Translations under genes and position numbers: made by a program
Part shown: positions 41,561 to 53,800 of the stretch, piece by piece
Layout of the letters: every line of letters starts with the position of its first letter
Position numbering within the stretch: the stretch's first letter is position 1
Assembly (NCBI GenBank): GCA_951640165.1
Contig: OX621264.1
Location: 5,585,001-5,649,000 of the forward strand
Length of the DNA stretch: 64,000 nucleotides
Source: Pseudoips prasinana
Taxonomy: Eukaryota; Arthropoda; Insecta; Lepidoptera; Nolidae
Direction: 5' to 3'
Notes under the pieces: generated by a model
The model's input: only the letters and a program-made list of their open reading frames with translations
What the model was told of the DNA's origin: nothing
The model's database searches: none

Positions 41561-42536
41561 TGTTATACCTAAATACTTAATTATAATGACAATATTTTAA
41601 CTAGTTTAGTGTAAGATATAGAATCACCAGTATTGCTAATAATAAATTTAGGGGAAACAGAGATAAATTACTTATACAACATGTAACTTAATTAACGCAA
41701 ATACTGAAAATAGTTCGATCAGAATCGTTTACTGAATCAATTTGTATCATTTTTAATATAGGTTATTTTTTAATCCATAAATAATTAAAACTACGGAAAT
41801 GATTGTCATATTGACCCTGTACGGTCAAAACAAATTGAAATGGACCGTAAGTCAAAGTAATAAGACTTTTAAAATCCTAATTTATTTGTATACATACAAA
41901 TTCCATCATTCAATACAAAATAAAGAAAAATAAACTTTATTTCAAGAAACTAATTTAGTAAGTAACAATGCATATCGTCCCCGTAGTTGGAAAACTAAAT
42001 AACTCTGATTTTGTAGTTCTGAGATAAACGCGATTTAGTGTTTTTTTTTTTAGTTAATGTACATTTGTAAGAAAATGTCAGACAGTTTTGCTGTCGGCAA
42101 TTTTATATTTTGTGGACCTGATAACTTTTCACATTATGCTTTAGCAAACTCTACTCTATCTTTAACTATAACTAAATAACAAATAAAAAATCAAGTTGTT
42201 TAATTTTGCCACAACGGTTATTTATAACGTAACTGCAATTAGCTACTTATTTCGGCTATTTATTTAGTTTTCCTACAAGCTAAATACATTTGGTAGAGTA
42301 AAATTTGGTGAAATAAGTGCAGTTATTGAATTTATCATACTCGAAATATTTTTAAATGTAAAATTTAGTGGCTTTGTATGTTATTATTAGTTTGATATTT
42401 TTAAAACTTTTGTTGGTCTCATATGAAATAAACGCTGTATTATGATATTAATAAAGTTATATTAAGGAATAAATAGAAACGTTTAGAAAATATGTATTGT
42501 TATCAGATACTTATCTTGCCACAAACTTAAAAAATA

Positions 42537-44970
42537 AACATCATCATCATATCAGCCGAGCTCCACAATTGCCGGTCTATTCTCACCCAGCGTCTTCCAG
42601 CGACCCGCACAAGATCATCGGCCCATCTTGTAGGGGGCCTGCCCACGCTCTCTCCTCTTCCGGTTCGTGGTCGCCTCTTGAGAACCATTGGTTCGCCTGC
42701 GGATTTTGACACTTCTGATTCGATCCCACAGGGAAACTCCGAGCATAGCCCTCTCCATTGCTCTTTGGGTGACCTTGAGCCTTCTAATAAGGACCACGTC
42801 TCTCACAGTTTCAGAGATATAACATCTCTCTGTCTCACGCCTCGCTGTAAGTGGATAGGTTTCGAATTGTAGTCCTGGTGTCGCACTGACATAATGGCGT
42901 TTTCATACAAACACTTTAACACCTCGATATACCTGTAGTCGATTTGGCACCTTTGGAGAGACCTGAGCACGGCCCAGGTTTCGATAGAATCAAAGGCTTT
43001 CTCATAGTCCACAAACGCTAAACACAGTGGCTTGTTCTACTTTTCGGTCTTCTACACAACTTGCCCCAGCGTATGTATGTGGTCTATTTTCGGAAACCAG
43101 TTTGTTCGGGAGGCTGGAAGTCATCAAACCTGCGTGCGAGACGATTCGTAATGACCGTCGAAAGCAACTTGTAAACATCAGCAGTGTCGGTCTATAATTT
43201 TTCAATAGGGTTTTGTCACCCTTTTTGAAGAAGAGCACCACCACACTTCTGTGCCGTGCTTGTGGAGTTGTTGTTAGTTTGACCATCTAGTATGACGGAG
43301 TTAAATAGGTTCTGATGGGCCCGTAGGATTGGTGTACCACCCGCCTTCAGAAGCTCTGCTGTAACTACATCCTCACCAAGCGCCTTGTTGTTCTTAAGTT
43401 GTCTGAGAGCCATTCTAATCTCGTACAGGCTGACTTCCAGGATGTTTTCGGTGTAACGACGGGTTAGTCGTGCTCTGGGATCCGAGCCACTTTAGAGCCT
43501 TTGTTCCGCCTGATGGTCTCTTTAATACTAATTGTATTAAAATGACGCGTGTGGCGAGTCAAAGACTTTGAGATCTGTCTGTTGAGCCGCCGATATCTGG
43601 TAGCATTATCTGAGGATTTCTGAAGCATTATCCGTCTTTCTTCCGTAAGTTGCAGGGTAAAGTCAGAGATCTTTTTAGTTCTGTTTGTACGACGGGCCTT
43701 GAAGACTTTAAACCCAGTCATATGGACAGCTTCTACAAGCTTGTCGTAGTATGAGTCCACTTGACTGCATGTGTGGCGTGGTGGCTGAGACAGTCGCCTC
43801 GCCGCTTCGTGTCGCGGGTTTGAATCCCGCGCCGGACAGCTATTTGTGTGACCCATAAATAGTTGTTCTGAGCCTGGATGTAATTTGTGTCCGTCTATTA
43901 TATGTTTGTAAAGTACAGGGATTAGACTACCTAGTGCTAGCCATTCGAAACGGTTTTGCAATTAGAGCTGAAATGGTTCGGGGTTTTGGACGTGGATAGG
44001 TAAAGATCGGAGCGTAGACTTTATTAGTCGGGACCTCTGGAACTTGACATTAAGGTTAAATGAGCCTCTCACCAGTCTGTGATCGCTGCCGGTTTTATCC
44101 GCATTCATTTTTTTTTTCATTCATTCATTTTGTGAGAAACTATTTTATCCGCAACATCTGTCGTCTCGTCGACAAGACAAAGTCTATCTCATTTTTGGTT
44201 TTACCATCGGGGTTCACCCAGGTCCATTTGCGGTGATCCGACTTTCTGAATAAGGAATTCATCATTAAGAGTTCCTCCTTCTCCATGGCCAACATTTGGC
44301 CCCGGGGGTTCCGGTCTCCAGTTCCAAATTTCCCCACTCTCAGCTCATTATTAGAAAATGTTTTTGAGCTATGTATGGCTTATATTACATATATCCTCAA
44401 CCTCATCGTCGGAGTTCGTCGAAGTCGGCGCGTATACCTGTATTACCTTCAACGAATACCGCTTGGTAATTCTGAGAATAAGGTACGCTACACTAGTCGA
44501 CACACTCTCGATATTTACTACGTTGTGGACGAGGGACTTGTAAACTATGAACCCTGTGGTAGGGTGACCAACTATCCCAAGGTGACACCACCTTGGGACA
44601 GTTGGTCGCCGTTGGTTCCAAAAATAGAGCAGGTTCCCGGATTTTAGGATTATCGTGTCCTCCCCCTCTCTTCGGACTTAAGACAATCTTATGATATCCT
44701 AATGTAACCTGCTCAGGTCTTCCTCCAGTTCGATGATCTTCTCGTCGTCAGTCCGCAGTATGCGAGTGTTATATGTTTCCAGGGCCAGAGGTCGTTGGTT
44801 TTGGTAAAACGGCGTCTGCCGGGGGTTTTTAGCACCCCGGTTTCTATTTCCTTATTTTCTGTTTCTATTTCTGAATCTGTTGTCTCAGCGAAATATTGTG
44901 TTCCATGATTCTTTTTCAGGGTAACCCGGTGAGACTTGGTCAATAAGGGTTTCAATAATAGCTTGAGTTG
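42537..44970 (-). mobile_element. RTE-like LINE, decayed
   Basis: Minus-strand order: endonuclease fragments (HTTLAYCGLTT-like near 44770; VIQVYAPTST near 44430; FGTGDRNPRGQ and KTNEIDFVLSTRR at 44337-44140), reverse-transcriptase fragments (MALRQLKNNKALGEDVV at 43413; MDYEKAFDSIETWAVL at 43012; LQRGVRQ), and the C-terminal RLKVTQRAMER with VGRPPTRWADDLVRVAG near 42620. Many frameshifts and stops. The 3' end is a (GAT)n run at 42537. Confidence 0.8.
43770..43935 (+). mobile_element. SINE family C inside the RTE LINE
   Basis: GTGTGGCGTGGTGGCTGAGA, B-box GGGTTTGAATCCCGCGCCGG, TAGTTGTTCTGAGCCTGG and ACAGGGATTAGACTACC. It splits the LINE coding relic. Confidence 0.75.
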
Positions 44971-45837
44971 TTATAATATTACTTGTTTCATCTTCAGAAT
45001 CTCTGGACAAAATGGGGCTTATTCGTTCAAATCTCTTTACTCTTTTTTTCTTCTTATCCAATAAAATATTGATGTCTATTAAAGAACTAATTACGTCTTT
45101 ATTTTATTTTCTTCTTCTGTGTCCGGAATCCATGTAGATCCAGAATCAGAAAAAGGTTCCTCATCTGTTGAAGGTGGCATTGGTTTGATACCCGAAATGG
45201 GACTTGACCCTCTGATTTCCTCTGATGACAACCTAATTTATTTAATTTTATTTGCGTAGCATCTTTTAATTAATCTTTTTAATTCTTAGTTGAAGAAGAA
45301 ATAAATAACATCAAATATTTATAAATTAGATACGTTATATCAGAATTCTGAATAGCAGAATTAAATAAATAGAGTTATTTAGTTTACCTAGAACTAAGTT
45401 TGTTTTGTAAAAGATTTTTAAGTTGAGGAAAAGTTCAACAACTCAAGTTGTTTAACTTATTCGACATTCATCTTTTCATTGACCACAGTTATTGATTTAT
45501 TTACCGAGTTATATATTTTTCCTTTAAAAAAATTGTGTTTGTCTGTAGACATTTATTATTCCATCTGTCATGACCTGTCTGACAAAAATGGCTATATCTT
45601 TGAAACGGAATAAGATACGAAAATGCCTGTAAGGCTCAAATATGCGGCATGTTTTAGGTGTATGGAAAATAGGAAAAAGTCAAAATCGCCAAAATCGGAC
45701 TTATTTAGTTTTCCAACTACGGGGACGATATACATGTTTAAATCAAAATTCAGTGTATGTATTGTGATTACAACATAATATTCTAATTGGGGTGTTTGAG
45801 GGTGTGCGTTAATTACGTTACATGTTGTAGTATATAT

Positions 45838-46155
45838 AAAAACGGCCAAGTGCGAGTCGGAGTAATACATTGTGAGTTTGATAATTACAAGTGTATGTAA
45901 ATACCCAAGTGCTGAATCAATTTAATTATTTCATTTCGGACTCGCGCACGAAGTGTTCCGTACTATTATCTATAAAAACGAGCAAAAAAATTCACGTTTG
46001 TTGTATGGTAACCCCCTTAAATATATACTTTATTTTATTTTTAGTTGTTATAGAGGCAACACAAAATCATCCGTGAATCCAGCCTGGTGACAGACGGACA
46101 GACAGCGAAGTCTTAGTAATAGGGTCCCGTTTTACCATTTGAGTACGGAACCCTT
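45838..46155 (+). mobile_element. 'GGCCAAGTGCGAGTCGG' repeat with an internal insertion
   Basis: CGGCCAAGTGCGAGTCGGAG at the left, GGACTCGCGCACGAAG at 45938, ACGAGCAAAAAAATTCACG, and TACGGAACCCTTAAAA at the end. About 70 bp of foreign AT-rich sequence (45862-45936) separates the first two blocks. Confidence 0.6.
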
Positions 46156-46795
46156 AAAATGACTTATTCGGCCCAAAACTTAATGACATAGCGGGTAGAG
46201 TTTAGGGTGTGGTAAATGAGAATGCTCTGTCTCTTTCTTGCAGAACGACCGTTATCATAAAACTTGTAAGGACTTGTGACGTCACTACAAAGAATAGTGC
46301 TTACCCTTTCTAACATTGTTCATACGCTTGTAGGTCTGTCTCTTAATATTGTTATTTGATTATTATGTAGTTTTTGTTATTAATTAAGTTAATATTAAGT
46401 AACACAATGGCAACTACTAAAATTTTTATGTAAGTTGGGTTTGTAATATACAGGGTTGCTTGTTATTTATTTCCTTATTTTACTTTAAAAAAACAACAAC
46501 ACTAACTACTAAACACTAAGTAACACTCTTTTTCTATCTTCACTAACTTAAATCCCCCTCTCAACTTCAGTTCGGCTCGCCACATCACTCTGTTCGTAAA
46601 AAAATAAAAAAATACCGGAAATGAAACAAAATGATCATAAACTTAAAATTGTATTTACTTAAGACATTCTCTTTAACAAATAATAAAATAATCGAACAGA
46701 ATAAAACGATTTCCTTTGAAATAATAATCACACAAGTACTGCGGATATTTCTAGAACTAAAAAAATATCATAGAACATATTAATATAGGTTTAAT
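46156..46795. other. Unassigned spacer
   Basis: No gene or recognised repeat. Confidence 0.4.
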
Positions 46796-46796
46796 T

Positions 46797-47404
46797 GTAA
46801 AACACCAACAACCTCGCAGTACTAGATAACTAACATCATAAGCAACAACTTTTGTTCTACAACTTTTGATAATTTGTTAGTTTTTATTTTCGTACAAAAA
46901 TAAGTATTAATTTAATTTCCCGTCTGAATGTTTATAACTCTACGAGTATCGCAAAGACAGGCACACGCGCGCGAGCTTAGGGTCAGCGCAGACAGAGAGG
47001 AGCGCAGCGGTGAGGATTTTATTAAGGCACTAGAAAATCAACTTTAGAGCTATAGGAATATAGTGCATATATGCTTGAATCTGACAAAATGCTCGCGCAG
47101 TCTCGCGCATTATAATGTTCAAGCATACATGCACTTTATTTAAATAATTTTAAAGTTGATTTTCTAGTGCCTTAATTAAATCCTCTCCGCTGCGCTTCTC
47201 TCTGTCTGCGCTGGCCCTTAGCGTCGTTCACGCGTCGTCCTTTCGTTTATGAATGAAACATAGACCTACAAATGTCACGACAGCACAACAAAAACAATTA
47301 AAATAATTTTTGATTAATTTATTGAGTTATGTCCGAACTCGTAGAACAAAAGTTGTTGCTTATGATGTTAACTATCTAGTCCTGCGAAGTTGTTGGTGTT
47401 TTAC
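46797..47404. mobile_element. Large nested fold-back element (608 bp)
   Basis: Outer arms 46797-46860 and 47341-47404 pair over 64 bp (GTAAAACACCAACAACCTCG...). Middle arms near 46970-47053 and 47150-47225 pair over about 75 bp (GCGCAGACAGAGAG, AAGGCACTAGAAAATCAACT). Inner arms near 47068-47084 and 47130-47150 also pair. The whole element can fold into one long hairpin. Confidence 0.75.
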
Positions 47405-47411
47405 AAATAAC

Positions 47412-47640
47412 CCTGAATAGAGGCGCTCATAGCCAATTGCTCTCATCGGTCCGTAAGTGATTGGCGAGGTTAAGTCACTAGGCCCGCGGTCAGTTCATGG
47501 ATGGCTGACCGCCAAAGTGGTTTCATTTCTGAGCGTCTCTGTGTTTAAGCTTTCAGTCCCGGTAGTAGTCATTATGACAGAGGCTACTACTGGGTGGCTT
47601 GAACAACTCTGACACTAGGGTAACCACTGCCCATACGATA
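47412..47640 (+). mobile_element. 5S-rRNA-derived SINE
   Basis: ATCGGTCCGTAAGTGATTGG, GTTAAGTCACTAGGCCCGCG, GATGGCTGACCGCC and the tail CACTGCCCATACGATAAG. It lies just past the stop codon of the zinc-finger gene. Confidence 0.7.
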
Positions 47641-47731
47641 AGTAGAAATAGGTAGTGGCGCCCTCGCTCGACATGGTGACATTATCTTGAGACATCTAAT
47701 ACAAATAACTTAATTTTTTTATCTGTGCTGT

Positions 47732-47800
47732 CTAAAACAGACTGGCCATATTATGCTCTAGACGAACGTGACGCGTCCACGCGTCCAGATTTTGGAAGTC
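47732..47800 (-). CDS. Zinc-finger gene exon H (last finger half, stop)
   Basis: Acceptor ATTTCAG, then [20 protein letters not shown], then LF and TAG at 47732-47734. It completes C-x2-C-x12-H-x4-H across the intron. Confidence 0.85.
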   Translation of the reverse strand, partial: DFQNLDAWTRHVRLEHNMASLF

Positions 47801-50800
47801 CTGAAATACAAAGATATTGTTAAATGTTTTACTTTAATGCCAAAGGCGGTCAGTCTCCATGGAGAATAGCTAACTGCGTGGGACCTCATAGTGGGCAAAC
47901 ACTGGGGCACTTTCTATTCCATCAATCATCAACCGATGGGACGACTGGCGATCCGACCGGAAAGAGGTCAGGGGGTACGAGCTCTACGAGGTACGGGGGT
48001 GTAATACCGCCACTCCCAGACTTCGGGCTGATACTGAGAAATTGCCGGTAACAAGAAAACTACAAATTCACTTGTTGGCCCGACCCGTGTTCAAAATCAG
48101 CGGTTGAAGACGCTACTGTGTGGTTTCCGGTCCAGCAAAAATAACAGGGCTATATGATAGGTTAAACTCCGTGGGTTTGGTAAAAGGCGACTAAGGGATA
48201 CACCAGGTACTCGGGCAGTAGCGCCACCTGTGTACTAGCTAGGTACTACGACACTGCGCGTGCCAACTCGCATGCCAAGCGCGGTGACTATGGCAAACCC
48301 CTCCAAATGGAGACCTTTGGGGGAGGCCTGCGTTCAGCAGTGGAAGAGTGGGGCAACGAGGCAGTCTATATATAAAAAAAAACTGCCTCGTTGGTCTAGC
48401 GGTAGCGTGTTCACCCGCAGATAACGAGGTCCTGGATTCAAATATTGGGTCGGGCCTAAAAAGAAAAAATTCTCAGCATCAGCCCGAAGTCTGGGAGTAG
48501 GCGGTATTATACCCCCGTGCCTCAGAGAGCACGTAAAGCCGTCTGTCCTGTGCCTGACCTCTTTCCGGTCGTGTCGCAAGGCGTCCCATCGGATCATGAG
48601 AGTGATGGAATAGAAAGTGCTCCTGTGTTTGCGCACACACTTGAGCACTATAATATATCTCGCGCCGATGGCCAATCTCTGTTGAAACTGCCCGCCATGG
48701 CCAAAATTCAGCTAGGAGGACATTATTATTACTATACATATATTTTAATATATAGTATAAAAATCAACAATAATTCTCAGAGCCCCGGCACAGTCCTTGC
48801 GCTCTAGGCTCCACCCTAATAATCTGTGGGTAAATTGGGCCCTGACGGTATGGTCACCCAAACTCGGAGATTTATTGACACCCATAACGTTAGCAGTTCC
48901 ACAAACCCAGATGTCACCCAAATTTCAGCGGTCATCCAAACTCACATGATCGCAGTACTGGCAGGGGAACAAATGGAGCCCATGCACAGCCGCATGGTCC
49001 CTGAACTTGTCAGCGTCTCCAAACGACACACCGCAAGCATCACACATCCAACCTGCTTCGACAGGCTCCACTATGTATTCTTCAATACCTGGAAATACAA
49101 AGCAAAAGTATTCGAAATAGCTACCAGAGGCTTAACATAAACCATCAATCTTCAAGAAATGCCTTAGAAGAAGTCACTCATCATCATCATTATATTAACC
49201 GAACGACTTCCACTGCTGGACAAAGACTTCCCCATAGATCTTCACAATAGCAGGTCTTGAGCTAACCGCATCCAGCGGCTTCCAGCGACCCTCACTTTTT
49301 AAGATCTTTCTGCCTCAGCGATCGTCAGTTCTACGAGCTATATTCCACTTACTGGCACTTCAGCTCAGTTCGTCTGCGGATCTCAACATTTCCAATTCGA
49401 TCTAGCAGGGAAATTCCAAGCAGAGCCTTTCCATTAACTCTACGCGGTTCACCTTGAAAAACGAATTAGCAACCCTGGTATTTGGGGGTCACATGCTATT
49501 GCTAGGGAATATCTCTCAGAAAACAGGCAGCAAAGTCTCTCTGTTTACTATGCCTATCATACTGCGAGCGCCATCCTGTCTGCCAATCGTGGCAATTATG
49601 GCATATCCCTCCAAATGATGGACACCACTCCATTATGGGAATCTTTTGGGGAGGCTTTTATCCAGCAGTAGACGTCATTCAGCTGACATGGTGAAGATGA
49701 TGCAATCGATAAACGGTCGCAGCATTTAAGAGACGGCAGCTATTGCTCGATGAGTTGCATGTTGAAGTCCTGTCCGTGAGTCATTACACCTGACCTTATT
49801 AGGAGTTATAGTGGGCTGTACGCTTTGGACCCCCATATTTGGCCTACATTATGTTATGCATGCCACTGGAAGCGGGGAGCGCGTGATCAGCCATTGTAGA
49901 GGAGGCGTTTGTCCAGTAGTAAAGGTATTCCGGTCAACATGTCTTTGAACATTCTTAAATCTGATATGTTATCCTTATGAAGAATACGCCTGCTACCCCG
50001 TCGGGGTGTGCTTCAGTTCCTTCCCAAAATACAGGGATTTAGGAGGAAACTAAATCCCTGCATTTTTGGGAGGAACTGAAGCACACCCCTACTCGAAACC
50101 AACATTCATATGTTACACAAAAATAGTTATTCTGTGTGGGGATTGAACCCACCTGACACCTGAACAGCTGCATCACACTCGCAGTCAATTAATTTATGTT
50201 ACCCACTGCTATTTACTTACATTCTTCTTTCGGCTTCAAGGTTCCATCAGTATTGATTGACGTAGCATTTTGGCCACCGTCCACAATCATAGAAGCCATC
50301 TTTAAAGCAGTATCTATATTTGTCGAAGGAGCTGAGGCCTTTAAGGCACCATCAATATTCAATGTAGGGGCCGTAGATTTGAGAGTTGCTTCATTAATCA
50401 TTGAAGAGGCCGAGCTATTAAGGGCAACATCAATATTCATAGAAGGAGCAGGGCAATTTTTAACACCATCAGTATTTAAACCAGAAGCAGAGAATCTTTG
50501 CATAATATTCATATTATAATCTGTGGTAGATGTTGATGGGTTTTCGTTTGAAGATGACGGTCTTTCGGTCGAAGTTGAAGGTCTTTCGTTCAGAGTAAAT
50601 GGTCTTTCATTCATTGTTGATGGTCTTTCGTTCATAGTGGACGAACTTTCATTTGATGCAGGTATTTCTGACTTAATTTTCTTCGGCTCCCGAGGCTCGA
50701 AGTAAGGGCATGCTGCAAAAATATATTGTTCTGGAGTGCGGTTTTAGACCTATAACGTACTCTTGGTTGAAATTTGGCGGCCAGTCACAATAGAGGCTAG

Positions 50801-53800
50801 CTATCTGAGCGGGACGTATTATAGTTTGCAAGCCTCTCTAAGAGACAACAATATAAATATTTGATAGGCTGTTTTTATTCACGGCCGTGCCGAACGTGCG
50901 TCTTGTAAAAAGAAAGGATCCTATGATGTGTGAACAAGGACGAAATATTCATAAAATGATTTTCTAATTTCACACCCCAAAAGTTAAAAATAACTTTGAA
51001 AATATTTGATGTCTGTCCTAAACAACAGCTGCCGCAATACTGACAGATCATTCGATCGTGTGGGTGAGACAGCAATATAATGAAAGATAGTAACAGATAC
51101 AAGCACCTTACGTCAGTTTTAATAATGAGACAGCAATACATATCCTACCAATATTATAATTGCGAAATTTAGGAACTATGGATGTATAGATGTTTGTTAC
51201 TCTTTCACACAAAAACTGAACGGATTTTAATAGGTAACACAAAAGCTATGATTTATAAATTTTAACGTGGGTAAAACCGCGGGCACAGCTATTATTTTAT
51301 TTTGAAGACGTCCGTCCCCGACTACAGCTGTCGTAAGACTGACAGATCAGTCAAGTGTGTGGGTGAGATAGCAATACATAATGAGTGGTTGTACTTACGA
51401 CCGTGTCCAACGTGCGTCTTGTAAAAGGTAAGGATCACCCGGTCCATGGTCTCCGTGACAATCATGTGGGCGGGGCAAGCCTTCCCAGTCTTGTATATTT
51501 GCCTCTCTGGCGCTGGACGCTTGCCTTTGCCCTGATATTAGAGAAAATACTTAGATTAAAAAGCTGACAACATCAAGTTTATTCGCTTCACGCCTAACCC
51601 TTTCAAAATAAGCCAACAAGTACGAATAACAACAAAAAATAAAACCAGTCAAGTGCGAGTCGGACTTACATATTTTTTATTTCAATTATTTATTTTTAAA
51701 GTGATCAATATCGAGCAAAACATCTGTATTTCTGAAGTGGAACTTTCGTTTCTTCTTGTCCACCTAAAACACCCCTCCCCCATCAGAGGCACACAGAGCT
51801 GTAGGAGGTAGTGTAGTACCTGATACACGTACATATATACCGGATTGACTGCTATCGAATGCCTACAATAGTCTGATTGCTGGTAATGGTGTTTCTGCAG
51901 CAGATCTTCGTCTCATCTGGCACACCCCTTACCTACCCTACTACCCCAAAGCTGTAGCATGTCAGCAAGAAATATGTACCTGATACACGTAGACACCGCA
52001 TTGACTGCACACGTAGTGGGATCGAAAGCCTTGTAAAAGTTTGTTTGCTGGCAGTGGTCATTATGGAGCCGAAATTCGTTTCTTCTTGCCCACCTAACAC
52101 CCCTGTCCACCAAAATCACTTCTCTGGTGAACAGAGGTCACTAAATAGTACCTGATACACGTATACACCGGATTGACTGCGATCGATTGCCTTCAATAGT
52201 CTGTTTTTGGGAGTAGTCTTTCTGAAGCAGTCGTTTCTTCTTGTCCACCTCACACCCCTCCCCTATCAGAGGCACACTACAGGCATTCAGAGCTGTAGGA
52301 TATCAGCAAGAAGTACCTGATACACGTTTACACCAGATTGACTGCACATATATTACGAGAGGAAGACCTTCAATAGCCTGTTTTATGGCAGTAGTCTTTC
52401 TGAAGTGGAAATTCGATTCTTCTTGCCCAGAAATCCCACCAGAGGCACACCTTAGGCAAACAGAGCTGTAGGAAGTCAGAAAGTAGTACCTGATAGACGT
52501 ATATACTGAATTAACTGCGATCAATAGTCTGTTTGCTGACAGTAACTTTTCTGAAGCGGAACGTCGTTTATTCTTGTCCAGCCCTCCCCTTGAGAGGCAC
52601 ACTACAGCCATTCAGAGATGTAGGAAATCAGTAAGACCTGGGACTTGGCACCGCAAAAGGGGGGCACCGGAGCAGCATATCCGCGTCCCCGGGGCTCTCC
52701 CCATCAGGCGCCAAGAGAAGTCCACGGCAAGGTTTAGTCGGTGAGAATCCGACATACTCACCCGTAGACATTTTTTACGGGTGGCATGCTTAGCCATTCC
52801 CCCTACCTTAACAAAAAAAATACGATATCAGCAGAGGTACCTGATACACGTAGACACCGGATTGACTGCACATGTAGTGCGATCGGATGCCTTCAATAGT
52901 CTGTTTGCTGGCAGTGGTCTTTCTGAAGCGGAACTTTGTTTCTTCTTGGATCGCGCTCTTGAATAACATGAAATCTGAAACAATGCCACATAAAACCTTA
53001 TTGCGCAGAGGATAAGATTGTGTCATATATGAATCGAACTGCATAGTTAGATCGAGTATTATGTCGTACATTAAATTAATGCTGAGAAATAAACCGTATA
53101 ACCTTGGGAGCCCTTAAAATTAAGTCCTGAGGATTGGTAGAAAATATTCTTGCCTGAACTGGATCTACTCAACCGGCTCAACTAAGAGTTCTTGCTCGTT
53201 GGGTCTGCCAAAAGCCTGATGCCTCCAGAGAATATAGATTCACTAATAGCAGTATCAGCAAATTCTAGCTCCAGATAGGAATCGAATGAAATTGCAGCTG
53301 AAGATAGGAAGCTGGGACTTCCAAGAACCAGATGTCTCCAGATTTCATTACTATAAATTAACTCATGACAGTGCCAGGATTGCAGCTGTAGGTAGAAAGC
53401 CGGGCCTACCACGAGTCTGATATATCCAGCTCTCGATGCTATAGATTAACTCATTGCAGCGCCAACCGATCGAGCATATATTGTGTTTGCCTACTAAATA
53501 ATTACTCTAATTGGACCAAATTCCGTGTTCATGCCCGCCTCTAATATGGCTTAACAACCGGAACCGACAGCTTAACGTACCCTCGGAAGTACGGAGACGG
53601 TCAGCAAACCACTTTGGCGATAACCCATCTATGGACTGTCCACGACTCTAATTTACGGACTGGTGAAAACATCTGGCTATTTTATAAATCTGAATGATGT
53701 CCACTTACCATCCATATCCCTGAACTCCAGCTGTTCGACTTGTTCGTGCACTCTGTGCGCGTGCAGCAGATGCGCGCTGAACCCCGACCCGTAGCTTACG

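Larger units (their letters stand above)
41976..45727. mobile_element. TIR transposon with ATAT target duplication
   Basis: Both ends read CGTCCCCGTAGTTGGAAAAC inward, with at least 27 bp identical (to CTAAATAA). ATAT lies at 41972-41975 and 45728-45731. The non-LINE interior at 44990-45240 has an acidic minus-strand coding relic (STDEEPFSDSGSTWIPD), perhaps the N-terminus of its former transposase; the superfamily is not recognised. Confidence 0.75.
41675..45829. mobile_element. TIR element, 'ACAACATGTAAC' family, copy 3 (outermost of four nested insertions)
   Basis: The left half 41675-41975 and right half 45728-45829 together make a typical 400-bp copy. The inner element at 41976-45727 interrupts it. 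Confidence 0.8.

Noticed and set aside
48826..49140. 104-codon plus-strand ORF
   Set aside because: It covers zinc-finger exon G, whose minus-strand frame has a C2H2 finger and matching splice sites.
52303..52611. 102-codon ORF as an independent gene
   Set aside because: It joins two decayed exon D copies in the wrong frame.
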